64,000 nucleotides of DNA from contig NZ_QTPP01000031.1 in assembly GCF_003853415.1 (NCBI RefSeq), positions 1 to 64,000 of the forward strand, given 5' to 3'. Position 1 is the stretch's first letter; each line of letters starts with the position of its first letter. This DNA comes from Burkholderia sp. Bp9142 (GTDB lineage Bacteria > Pseudomonadota > Gammaproteobacteria > Burkholderiales > Burkholderiaceae). This document shows, piece after piece, positions 45,339 to 54,330 of the stretch. Made by a program: the position numbers and the translations under genes. Under the pieces are notes generated by a model. That model saw only the letters and a list, made by a program, of their open reading frames with translations. It had not been told where the DNA came from and made no database searches.

Positions 45339-46475
45339 TCAATACATCGAGTGCTTGTTCTCTTCGAGCGACTGATGCGTGACCTTGCCGCGCATCACGC
45401 GGTACACCCAGCCCGTATAGAGCAGGACGATCGGCAGGAACACGATCACCGCGAACAGCATCACCTGCAGCGTCATGTGGCTCGACGTCGAATCCCACAC
45501 GGTCAGGCTGCTGCGCGGGTCGAGCGACGACGGCATGATGAACGGGAACATCGAGAAGCCCGCGGTCAGGATCACGCCGGCGATCATCAGGCCGGTGCAG
45601 AAGAACGCCGTCTTTTCCTGCCTCGAGCCTGCGAGCAGCAGCGCGAGCAGCCCGCCCGCAATCCCGACCACCGGCGCCGCGATCATCCACGGATACTCGC
45701 CGTAGTTCGCGAGCCACAGGCCCGAGCCGGCGGCGACGTCCTTCAGCAGCGGGTTCGCGACCGTGTCGTTCGGCGCGGCGTGCGTCACGTGGAAGCCGCC
45801 GATCGTCGACGCGACCAGCACGCCGGCCAGCACGAACAGCACGACCGCGAGAAGCGCCGACACGCGCAGTGCGATCGACGCGCGGCGCGCGATCACGCCG
45901 TCGGTCTTCATCTTGATGAACGCGGCGCCGTGCGCGACGAGCATCGTAAGGCTGACGAGCCCGCAGAGCAGCGCGAACGGGTTCAGCAGCGCCCAGAAGC
46001 CGCCGTAGTAGGTCACGCGCAGGTCGCTGTCGAACTTGAACGGCACGCCCTGCAGCAGGTTGCCGAACGCGACGCCGAACACCAGCGCCGGCACGAAGCC
46101 GCCGACGAACAGGCCCCAGTCCCAGCCCGCGCGCCAGCGCGGGTCGGGCCGCTTGCTGCGGTAGTCGAAGCCCACCGGCCGGAAGAACAGCGCGAACAGC
46201 ACGAGCAGCATCGCGAAGTAGAAGCCGGAGAACGACGCGGCGTAGACGAGCGGCCACGCGGCGAACATCGCGCCGCCGGCCGTGATCAGCCACACCTGGT
46301 TGCCTTCCCACGTCGCGCCGACCGTGTTGACGATGATGCGGCGCTCCTCGTCGGTCTTGCCGAGGAACGGCAGCAGCGCGGTCGCGCCCATGTCGAAGCC
46401 GTCGGTGACGGCGAAGCCGATCAGCAGCACGCCGACCAGCAGCCACCAGATCAGCTTGAGAGTTGCATAGTCCAT
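45339..46475 (-). CDS. cydB: Cytochrome bd ubiquinol oxidase subunit II
   Basis: A 378-residue CydB. The N-terminus MDYATLKLIWWLLVGVLLIG and the segment TDGFDMGATALLPFLGKTDEERR are typical, with about nine membrane helices. It pairs with CydA in the quinol oxidase but holds no heme in the family. The start at 46475 gives the canonical N-terminus. It follows cydA by 31 bases. Confidence 0.96.
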   Translation of the reverse strand: MDYATLKLIWWLLVGVLLIGFAVTDGFDMGATALLPFLGKTDEERRIIVNTVGATWEGNQVWLITAGGAMFAAWPLVYAASFSGFYFAMLLVLFALFFRPVGFDYRSKRPDPRWRAGWDWGLFVGGFVPALVFGVAFGNLLQGVPFKFDSDLRVTYYGGFWALLNPFALLCGLVSLTMLVAHGAAFIKMKTDGVIARRASIALRVSALLAVVLFVLAGVLVASTIGGFHVTHAAPNDTVANPLLKDVAAGSGLWLANYGEYPWMIAAPVVGIAGGLLALLLAGSRQEKTAFFCTGLMIAGVILTAGFSMFPFIMPSSLDPRSSLTVWDSTSSHMTLQVMLFAVIVFLPIVLLYTGWVYRVMRGKVTHQSLEENKHSMY

Positions 46476-46506
46476 AGCGATTCCTTGTTCCGTTGCGGGG
46501 GCGTGC

Positions 46507-48087
46507 TCAAACCGCGGCACGCTCGCCGGTTGCGGCGAGTTCGTGGTGATAGCGGCCGGTTTGCAGCGACGACGGGCCGAGGCGCGCGTACTTGAACATC
46601 AGCTTGATCTCGATGACGAACAGCGCGGTGTAGAACAGGATGAAGCCGGCGAGACTCAGGTACAGGTCGCTCGGCTGCAGGCTCGACGCGGACAGGTGCG
46701 TCGGCAGCACGCCCGCGATCGTCCACGGCTGGCGGCCGAGCTCGGCGACGATCCAGCCGAATTCGATCGCGATCCACGGCAGCGGGATCGCCCACACCGC
46801 GTAGCGGAGGAACCAGCGGCGGTTGTCCTGCAGCAGTTCACGGCGCGCGCAGAACCAGAACGCGGCAACGAACGTCGCGACGAACAGGAAGCCGAGCGCC
46901 ACCATGATCCGGAACGAGAAGAACACGGGCGCGACCGGCGGGATCGTCTTCTTCGCGGCGGCCTTGATCTGCTCGGGCGTCGCGTCCGTCACGTTCGGCG
47001 TGAACTGCTTGAGCATCAGCCCGTAGCCGAGATACTGCTTGTGCTGGTCGAACAATGCGCGGGTCGCCTCGCTCGTGTCGCCCTGCTTGATCTTCTGCAG
47101 CGCGCCGTACGCAACCATCCCGCTCTGGATGTGCTCCTCGCTGTGCTTCGCGAGCTCGCGCAGGCCGATCACCGGTTCGTCGATCGAGCGCGTCGCGATC
47201 AGGCCGAGCGCGTACGGGATCTTGATCGCGTAGTCGGTGCGCTGTTCTTCCTGGTTCGGGATGCCGATCAGCGTGAACGACGCGGGCGCCGGCTGCGTTT
47301 CCCATTCGGACTCGATCGCGGCGAGCTTCATCTTCTGCACTTCGCCGGTCGTATAGCCCGATTCGTCGCCGAGCACGATCACGCAGAGCGTCGCCGCGAG
47401 GCCGAAGCCGGCCGCGACCGCGAACGAGCGCAGCGCGAAGTCGACGTCGCGCTTCTTCAGCAGGTACCACGACGACACGCCGAGCACGAACATTGCCGCC
47501 GACACGTAGCCGGCCGACACGGTGTGCACGAACTTCACCTGCGCGACCGGGTTGAACAGCACGTCGAACAGGCTCGTCATCTCCATGCGCATCGTCTGGT
47601 AGTTGAACTCCGCGCCGACCGGATTGTTCATCCAGCCGTTCGCGACCAGGATCCACAGCGCGGACAGGTTCGAGCCGAGCGCGACGAGGAAGGTGACCAT
47701 CAGGTGCTTGACCTTCGACAGTCGGTTCCAGCCGAAGAAGAACAGGCCGACGAATGTCGATTCGAGGAAGAACGCCATCAGGCCTTCGACCGCGAGCGGC
47801 ACGCCGAAGATGTCGCCGACGTAGTGCGAGTAGTACGACCAGTTCGTGCCGAACTGGAATTCGAGCGTGATGCCGGTCGTCACGCCCATCGCGAAGTTGA
47901 TCCCGAACAGCTTGCCCCAGAACTGGGTCATGTCCTTGTAGACCTGTTTGCCGGTCATCACGTAGACGGCTTCCATGATGACGAGCAGCCAGGACAGGCC
48001 GAGCGTCAGCGGCACGAACAGGAAGTGGTAGAGCGCCGTGATGCCGAACTGCAGACGTGACAGATCGACGACTTCGCTACTTATCAT
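46507..48087 (-). CDS. cydA: Cytochrome bd ubiquinol oxidase subunit I
   Basis: A 526-residue CydA. The heme b595 ligand His21, heme b558 ligands His188 and Met395, and Glu101/Glu109 in EGLMAFFLES are present. A long periplasmic Q-loop (about residues 250-385, with GEVQKMKLAAIESEWETQPAPA) is of the long E. coli type. The enzyme has high oxygen affinity and does not pump protons. It overlaps the start of the small gene upstream by 11 bases, so the two are coupled. Confidence 0.97.
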   Translation of the reverse strand: MISSEVVDLSRLQFGITALYHFLFVPLTLGLSWLLVIMEAVYVMTGKQVYKDMTQFWGKLFGINFAMGVTTGITLEFQFGTNWSYYSHYVGDIFGVPLAVEGLMAFFLESTFVGLFFFGWNRLSKVKHLMVTFLVALGSNLSALWILVANGWMNNPVGAEFNYQTMRMEMTSLFDVLFNPVAQVKFVHTVSAGYVSAAMFVLGVSSWYLLKKRDVDFALRSFAVAAGFGLAATLCVIVLGDESGYTTGEVQKMKLAAIESEWETQPAPASFTLIGIPNQEEQRTDYAIKIPYALGLIATRSIDEPVIGLRELAKHSEEHIQSGMVAYGALQKIKQGDTSEATRALFDQHKQYLGYGLMLKQFTPNVTDATPEQIKAAAKKTIPPVAPVFFSFRIMVALGFLFVATFVAAFWFCARRELLQDNRRWFLRYAVWAIPLPWIAIEFGWIVAELGRQPWTIAGVLPTHLSASSLQPSDLYLSLAGFILFYTALFVIEIKLMFKYARLGPSSLQTGRYHHELAATGERAAV

Positions 48088-48358
48088 GGTGGTCTCCCTC
48101 GGTGGATGCAGGCGCCGGCACCGAGAGCAGTTTCTCGGCGACGGCGGCAGGCGGCAGCGACATGTGCTCAGCCTGCGGATGATTGAAGAATGCGTATTTG
48201 AGCGACATCAAGAGGATCAGCTTGACGATCAGCACCAGCGTGATGTCGCGGGCGAGGGTCGGCCCGCGTGCCCACGCGCCGATGCGCGCGCGCCAGCCGG
48301 GCGTGCCCGCCGGCCGCGCGGGCGGCGGCGGACCGGGCTCTTTATTGATCGAGATCAA
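48077..48358 (-). CDS. cydP: Cytochrome bd oxidase putative small subunit CydP
   Basis: A 93-residue protein with a basic, Pro-rich start and one membrane helix (about residues 39-56, ITLVLIVKLILLMSLKYAFF) followed by HPQAEHMSLPPAAVAEKLL. This matches the CydP-type proteins encoded just before cydA in beta-proteobacteria; a part in oxidase assembly or stability is inferred. The TTG at 48358 is the only start that keeps the N-terminal region, with AGGA 8 bases upstream. The start lies inside an FNR-type box. Confidence 0.78.
   Translation of the reverse strand: MISINKEPGPPPPARPAGTPGWRARIGAWARGPTLARDITLVLIVKLILLMSLKYAFFNHPQAEHMSLPPAAVAEKLLSVPAPASTEGDHHDK
48345..48358. promoter_or_regulatory. 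Perfect FNR/ANR-type box over the cydP start
   Basis: TTGATCGAGATCAA matches TTGAT-N4-ATCAA exactly. On the minus strand it covers the cydP start codon and the next 11 bases. A regulator of the FNR/ANR class bound here could activate a promoter inside cydP for cydAB or block transcription from upstream. Confidence 0.6.
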
Positions 48359-48528
48359 GGTGATTATCCTGAATCGATTTACAGGGTTTTGGGGCGACTC
48401 TACGTCGGATTTATGACGGCCGTGACGCTGTTTTAATCCTTTTATGCCGACGTGCCAATTTTAAAGTGCCGGCATTCCGATGCCGAGTGCTGCGCTGCGG
48501 CAGACCGTCGCGAACCGCGACCTGAAAC

Positions 48529-48542
48529 TTGAGGTAGATCAA
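48529..48542. promoter_or_regulatory. Near-consensus FNR/ANR-type box upstream of cydP
   Basis: TTGAGGTAGATCAA differs from the FNR consensus at one half-site base. It lies about 171 bases upstream of cydP on the minus strand. An AT-rich candidate -10 (TTAAAATT, 48457-48464) lies downstream at a distance usable for class I activation. The rest of the 328-base gap to rpoH holds only the rpoH terminator. Confidence 0.55.
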
Positions 48543-48627
48543 GGTTATGCGGAAGGGGCCCGAAACCGCCCGATACCCGATCAATAAGGTCGATTAATAC
48601 GAAAGAAACGGAGAGAAAGGACGGGCG

Positions 48628-48659
48628 AAAAAAACCGCCGCCCAGTGGGCAGCGGTTTT
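48628..48659 (-). terminator. Rho-independent terminator of rpoH (minus strand)
   Basis: AAAACCGC (48631-48638) pairs with GCGGTTTT (48652-48659) and GCCC with GGGC inside, with one mismatch and a 3-base loop. On the minus strand it ends in a T-run (A-run 48628-48634 as written). It isolates rpoH from the cyd genes. Confidence 0.85.
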
Positions 48660-48686
48660 GGGTGAAGCGCTCTGAATCGCCGGGAT

Positions 48687-49622
<936 letters not shown>

Positions 49623-49683
49623 TAAAAACTCCTTTGGAATCAGGGACAAACCCCTGGTCTCGGATGAGATTCCGGGGCCCATC

Positions 49684-49710
49684 TTAGCACTCCCGTAATC
49701 CGAGTGCTAA
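49684..49710 (-). promoter_or_regulatory. CIRCE element (HrcA operator) upstream of rpoH
   Basis: TTAGCACTC (49684-49692), nine bases, GAGTGCTAA (49702-49710) is a perfect CIRCE inverted repeat, the binding site of the HrcA repressor. It lies 62-88 bases upstream of the rpoH GTG. I could not place the -35/-10 with confidence. It puts the heat-shock sigma factor under HrcA and therefore under GroEL titration. Confidence 0.95.
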
Positions 49711-49981
49711 TTCCTTAGAGGGTGCGTGGGCTTCCGAGTTCCCGGTTTTCTATCGAACTGGTCGAGTCGATAGTCTAATTTGCGACCGGACCGGCTGGCG
49801 GAAGTTCCATAAGTCCTTGTTTCTGATAGTAATCAGTAGACGATTTCGATTTTTGTACTTTTGGAAGCAAACCATTTCGCTTCGTGATGCCGATCCGAAA
49901 AGTCCTTTACCATACCATTCAGTTCGCTCGGGCCGGCCGCTGCGGCAAGGCTCCATTCAACCCGCAAAGTTGGAGTGTCAG

Positions 49982-50551
49982 ATGAACAATAAGAAGAATC
50001 GCCGGCCCCGTAGCCGGCTTGCGCTGCATGCGCTGCTGGCGGCGTCGCTGCTGGGCGGATCGGGGGCCGCATTCGCGGACCGGTGGGGGATCCAGGCGGG
50101 CGGCGGGTTTTCCGACCGCCACGGGATCGACAAGGGCGATCTCGGCGTGGTGTGGGATCCGGGCTGGAACTGGTGGGAAATCGGCGGCTGGCACTTCGCG
50201 TTCGTGATGGAAGGCCACGTCGGCTACTGGCACACGGGCGGCAACATCCACCCCAACCTCGGCGAGATCGGCGCGACGCCGATGTTCCGTTTCATCAAGA
50301 GCGCGGGCCAGGTTCGCCCGTTCGTCGAGGCCGGCGCCGGCATCCGGTTCCTGACTCACCCGACGATCTCGAACAATCTGTCGCTGTCGACGTCCTTTCA
50401 GTTCGCGGACATCGTCGGCGTCGGCGCACAGTTCGGAGAACGCCAACAGTATCAGGTCGGTTACCGTTTTCAACATGTGTCTAACGCGGGTATCAAAGAG
50501 CCGAATCCTGGTATAAATTTCCACCAGTTCTACGTGCAGTACAACTTCTGA
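49982..50551 (+). CDS. pagL: Lipid A 3-O-deacylase (PagL family)
   Basis: A 189-residue outer-membrane beta-barrel. The signal peptide (residues 1-32, ending AFA) is followed by alternating barrel strands, and the C-terminus ends in Phe (YVQYNF), the usual outer-membrane signal. The active-site segment FQHVSNAGIKEPNPG gives His165 and Ser167. PagL removes the 3-position acyl chain from lipid A. By spacing from P. aeruginosa PagL the third triad residue would fall at Asn179; Glu173 is nearby. The 359-base gap to rpoH holds the CIRCE element and otherwise only AT-rich leader sequence. Confidence 0.85.
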   Translation: MNNKKNRRPRSRLALHALLAASLLGGSGAAFADRWGIQAGGGFSDRHGIDKGDLGVVWDPGWNWWEIGGWHFAFVMEGHVGYWHTGGNIHPNLGEIGATPMFRFIKSAGQVRPFVEAGAGIRFLTHPTISNNLSLSTSFQFADIVGVGAQFGERQQYQVGYRFQHVSNAGIKEPNPGINFHQFYVQYNF

Positions 50552-50596
50552 TCCGCACGCCCGCGCACGGCGGGCGCGTTGCCGAGGAGTCAGGCG

Positions 50597-50980
50597 ATGG
50601 CGAAGGTGGTCGATGCGATTCGCGCACTCGAGCGCGATCGGTTCCGGGCGATGGTCGACGGGGACGGCGAGGCGCTGGAGGCGCAGTTGTCGGACAAGGT
50701 GTTCTTCGTGCACACCAACGGCAAGCGCGAAACCAAGCAGCAGTTCATCGACGCGATCGTCGCCGGCCGCCGCCGCTATCGCCAGATCGAAATCCAGTCG
50801 CAGGACCTGCTGCCGGTCGGCGACGCAACCTGCGTCGTCACCGGGCGCGCGCTGATCGAGATGGAAACGAACAACGGCGGGCTGGTGTTTCCGATCGCCT
50901 ATACCGCCGTCCATACACATGAGCAGGGCCAATGGCGCCTGCTGGCGTGGCAGGCGACGCGGTGCGCGACCGAGACCTGA
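50597..50980 (+). CDS. NTF2-like/DUF4440 family protein
   Basis: A 127-residue cone-fold protein of the nuclear-transport-factor-2-like superfamily. RFRAMVDGDGEALEAQLSDKVFFVHTNGKRETKQQF and the end GQWRLLAWQATR are typical. These proteins bind small ligands or act as simple enzymes; the function here is unknown. GAGGAG 7 bases before 50597 decides the start. It follows pagL by 45 bases and may be co-transcribed. Confidence 0.8.
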   Translation: MAKVVDAIRALERDRFRAMVDGDGEALEAQLSDKVFFVHTNGKRETKQQFIDAIVAGRRRYRQIEIQSQDLLPVGDATCVVTGRALIEMETNNGGLVFPIAYTAVHTHEQGQWRLLAWQATRCATET

Positions 50981-51014
50981 GCGCGCGTGGCGCTCTTTTT
51001 CAAGTCCCGACCGA

Positions 51015-51040
51015 AGCGGCCTTCTGGGCCGCTCTTTGTT
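51015..51040 (+). terminator. Probable terminator after the NTF2-like gene
   Basis: AGCGGCC (51015-51021) pairs with GGCCGCT (51027-51033) around TTCTG, followed by a broken T-run (CTTTGTT). It also faces the end of leuA. Confidence 0.65.
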
Positions 51041-51123
51041 GGCCCGTGCGGCGCGGATCGCGCGGCGCACGGGCGGTCACGCACCGCTCGCTGACGTTCA
51101 AACCCTGAAGCGAAACCGCGCGG

Positions 51124-52770
51124 TCAGGCCGCCGCACGGCGGTCGGCGCAATGCCAGGCCGAGCGGTTGATCGCACTGACCACCGCATCGAGCGCGGCGC
51201 TCGCCGCATCGGCGTGCACCCCGACGCCATGCCGCAGCGGCGCATCGCCGACCCGGCAGCCGACCGATACCGCGATCCTGCCGTCCGCCGTGCGCGCGTG
51301 TTCGCACGACGCGACGTCGATCGTCGCGCCGGCCGCCGTCGCGAACGCCGCGGCCACGCGTTGCACGGCGTCTTCGGGCGTCGCGCCGGCCAGCGGCGCG
51401 CCCGCGACGTCGCGGTTCTGCCAGCGCGCGCCGTCGCCGTGGCGCGCGGCCGGGCCACCGGTCTCGAAGAATTCGCGGGCGAACAGCGCGCAGATCGCGT
51501 CGCCGGTCACTTCCTCGCCGGACGCGTCGGCGAGCGTCTGCACCGCGTGGCTGAATTCGATCTGCACGCGGCGCGTCGGCGTGAAGCCCATCCCGCGTTC
51601 GAGCAGGAACGTCGCGCCGCCCTTGCCGGACTGGCTGTTCACGCGGATCACCGCGTCATAGCTGCGGCCGAGGTCGGCCGGGTCGATCGGCAGGTATGGC
51701 ACTTCCCACACCGCGTCGGGGCGCTGCTGCGCGAAGCCCTTGCGGATCGCATCCTGGTGCGAGCCGGAGAACGCGGTGAACACGAGGTCGCCTGCGTACG
51801 GATGGCGCGGATGCACCGGAATCTGGTTGCAGCGCTCGACCACGCGGCGCACCGCGTCGATGTCGGAGAAGTCGAGGCCCGGGTCGATGCCCTGCGTGTA
51901 GAGGTTCAGCGCGAGCGTGACGAGATCGACGTTGCCGGTGCGCTCGCCGTTGCCGAACAGGCAGCCCTCGATGCGGTCGGCGCCCGCGAGCAGCGCGAGT
52001 TCGGCGGCCGCGACCGCGGTGCCGCGATCGTTGTGCGGATGCACGGACAGCACGATGCTGTCGCGATACGCGAGGTTGCGGTCCATCCACTCGATCTGGT
52101 CGGCGAACACGTTCGGGCTCGCGGCTTCGACGGTCGCCGGCAGGTTGACGATCATCTTGTGATCGCGGGTCGGCCGCCAGGCCTGCGCGACCGCGTCGCA
52201 CACTTCGCGCGCGAACGTCAGCTCGGTCATGCTGAAGGTTTCGGGCGAGTACTGGAAGGTCCAGCGCGTGTCCGGGCGGGCCGCCGCGTGTTCCTTGATG
52301 AGTCGCGTGCCCTCGACCGCGAGCGCCTTCACGTCGTCCTTCGACATCCCGAACACGATGCGCCGGAACGACGGGCAGATCGCGTTGTACAGGTGCACGA
52401 TCGCGCGCGGCACGCCTTCGAGCGCGTCGAAGGTGCGCGCGATCAGGTCTTCGCGCGACTGCACGAGCACTTCGATCGTCACGTCGTCGGGAATGCGCTT
52501 GTCGTCGATCAGCTTGCGGACGAAATCGAAGTCGGTTTGCGACGCCGACGGAAAACCGACTTCGATCTCTTTGAAACCGATCGCGACCAGCATGTCGAAG
52601 AATTCCAGCTTCTGCTCGATGCTCATCGGCTCGATCAGCGACTGGTTGCCATCGCGCAGGTCGGTGCTCATCCAGACCGGTGCACGCTCGATGGTGCGGG
52701 TCGGCCAGCGGCGGCCGTTGATGCGGACGGGTTCGAACGGACGGTACTTGTCTTGCGGGTTGCGCTTCAT
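51124..52770 (-). CDS. leuA: 2-isopropylmalate synthase
   Basis: A 548-residue LeuA of the longer (yeast-like, LeuA type 2) class. The catalytic barrel begins near WMSTDLRDGNQSLIEPMS, with the metal-binding Asp; further metal-site His residues are in VHPHNDRGTAVAAAE. The C-terminal regulatory domain, which binds leucine for feedback inhibition, follows from about residue 420. It condenses acetyl-CoA with 2-oxoisovalerate. The start at 52770 (MKRNPQDKYRPF) fits the family; the frame is open upstream to 52986 but this part is not conserved. A large leader hairpin precedes it. Confidence 0.94.
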   Translation of the reverse strand: MKRNPQDKYRPFEPVRINGRRWPTRTIERAPVWMSTDLRDGNQSLIEPMSIEQKLEFFDMLVAIGFKEIEVGFPSASQTDFDFVRKLIDDKRIPDDVTIEVLVQSREDLIARTFDALEGVPRAIVHLYNAICPSFRRIVFGMSKDDVKALAVEGTRLIKEHAAARPDTRWTFQYSPETFSMTELTFAREVCDAVAQAWRPTRDHKMIVNLPATVEAASPNVFADQIEWMDRNLAYRDSIVLSVHPHNDRGTAVAAAELALLAGADRIEGCLFGNGERTGNVDLVTLALNLYTQGIDPGLDFSDIDAVRRVVERCNQIPVHPRHPYAGDLVFTAFSGSHQDAIRKGFAQQRPDAVWEVPYLPIDPADLGRSYDAVIRVNSQSGKGGATFLLERGMGFTPTRRVQIEFSHAVQTLADASGEEVTGDAICALFAREFFETGGPAARHGDGARWQNRDVAGAPLAGATPEDAVQRVAAAFATAAGATIDVASCEHARTADGRIAVSVGCRVGDAPLRHGVGVHADAASAALDAVVSAINRSAWHCADRRAAA

Positions 52771-52990
52771 CTTCGGGACCTCGGGTCTCAAGTCGCGAGC
52801 GAAGACGGGCGGCATGGGCGACGGTTGGCGCTGCCTCGCACCGTGGCGCCTGAAATGCGCTACGGATGCGGCTGATCTTCGCGAATCGACCGACGGATAG
52901 ACGGACGAATGCTGACGACTTCGGGTTGTAAAAACTGCGAGAAGGGTGCTGCGAGGAACTGCAGGGAGGGACCGTGCGGACAGCACACGG

Positions 52991-53020
52991 CGCTACGACA
53001 GCCTTAGGCTAGTCGTAGCG
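52991..53020 (-). other. Long hairpin in the leuA leader
   Basis: CGCTACGAC-AGCC (52991-53003) pairs with GGCT-A-GTCGTAGCG (53007-53020), a 13-bp stem with one bulged A and a TTA loop. It lies about 220 bases upstream of leuA on its strand. No T-run follows, so it is not a simple terminator. It could be part of an attenuator or a protein-binding RNA. The remaining 394-base gap holds no other gene that I can support. Confidence 0.75.
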
Positions 53021-53164
53021 ATAGCGACCGCGCTAGGCGGCCGGAGGTAATTCGGAGGGGGTTCGGAAAGGAACGCATGGCGACAACTCTATGCCAGGAT
53101 GCGTGCGCCTGTCAAATGGTCGGTTGAAAGGTCGGCGCGAAAACGGGCCGACCCGGGATACCGG

Positions 53165-54139
53165 TCACGGCGTGATCCGGACGATCCGCACGATCGTCGC
53201 GACCTGCCGCGCAAGCGTGTCGGGCACCGGCATTTCGCCGCGCAGCACGGCGTCCGTCCACGCGGCCGTCGTCGCCGCGTCGCGCGATTCGGGCAGCGCG
53301 ACGGCCGGCGCGTCGCTCGACGAGCGCTCGGGCTCGATCAGCGTGTCGCAGACGCCGTCGTGCAGCCAGTCGACCTGCACCTGGCGCCGCGTGTCGGCCA
53401 CCGCTTCGCCTTCGGTGCCGCGCGCGAGCAGCGCGCCGCCGAGCGCGGCGGCCGGATGATCGCGGAACAGTTGCGCGAGGCTGTCGCGGTACGGCGGATG
53501 CGTGTAGTTGACGAGCCGCAGGCCGGCCGGCGCGAACGGCTGCAGGATCTTCACGAGCGTGTGCGTGGAGTTGCGCACGCCGAGCACGCCGCGCAGCGAC
53601 AGCAGGCGCGCGATGCGCGGCGCCAGCGCGTCGATCGGCGCGAACGCGACGCGGCGCTCGGCGAGCGTGTCCTCGATCGCGTCGTGCGACGTCGACGGTG
53701 CGATCGACAGCGCCGAGAAAATCTCCGCGCTCGTCACGCGGCCCGCATCGCGCTCGACGCCGTGCACGAGCACCGGCACGCCTTCGCGCGCGAGCAGCAG
53801 CGCGAGCAGCGGTACCAGGTTCGGCTGCTTGCGCGCGCCGTTGTAGCTCGGGATCGACACCGGGCGGAACGCGGCGTCCTGCACGTGCACGGGTTCGAAC
53901 GACGTCTGCGCGGCGGCGAGCATCGCGGCCAGTTCGTCGGCGCTTTCGCCCTTCAGGCGATAGGCGATCAGGATCGCGCCGAGTTCGACGTCCGACACGC
54001 GCGCGTCGAGCATCGCGCGATAGAGCTCGAACGTGTCTTCGGTGGACAGCGCGCGCGCGCCGTGCGGGCCCCGGCCGATTTCCTTGATGAAGCGGGCGCA
54101 AGGGAACGGCGAGGCGGCGGAGTCGTGGGGAGCGGTCAT
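53165..54139 (-). CDS. ybiB: DNA-binding protein YbiB (TrpD2 family)
   Basis: A 324-residue protein of anthranilate phosphoribosyltransferase fold. It keeps the TrpD-like layout (FIKEIGRGPHGARALSTEDTFELY, LLLAREGVPVLVHGV, RGVLGVRNSTHTLVKIL), but the PRPP-binding Gly-rich loop is altered. YbiB/TrpD2 proteins bind nucleic acids rather than make tryptophan, and the E. coli homologue is SOS-related. The start at 54139 begins MTAPHDS. It lies 394 bases from leuA in the same direction. Confidence 0.82.
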   Translation of the reverse strand: MTAPHDSAASPFPCARFIKEIGRGPHGARALSTEDTFELYRAMLDARVSDVELGAILIAYRLKGESADELAAMLAAAQTSFEPVHVQDAAFRPVSIPSYNGARKQPNLVPLLALLLAREGVPVLVHGVERDAGRVTSAEIFSALSIAPSTSHDAIEDTLAERRVAFAPIDALAPRIARLLSLRGVLGVRNSTHTLVKILQPFAPAGLRLVNYTHPPYRDSLAQLFRDHPAAALGGALLARGTEGEAVADTRRQVQVDWLHDGVCDTLIEPERSSSDAPAVALPESRDAATTAAWTDAVLRGEMPVPDTLARQVATIVRIVRITP

Positions 54140-54330
54140 CGGGGCGTGGGGCGGGCGGCCGGCATCGGGCCGCGCGGTGAGCGGTAAGGAATGCCCCGAG
54201 TATCGCACGGGCGCGGTTCGCTCAAGTGCGCGGCGGCGCGCGTCGGCACCGCGCGGCGCGCTAAACTCGGGTTCCCGGCGGTGCCCTGGGTACCCCGCTG
54301 CCGGCCGAATACGACTACGAGAGACATCCC

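Noticed and set aside
52991..53020. leuA leader hairpin considered as a terminator
   Set aside because: No T-run follows on the minus strand and there is no upstream gene ending there on that strand.
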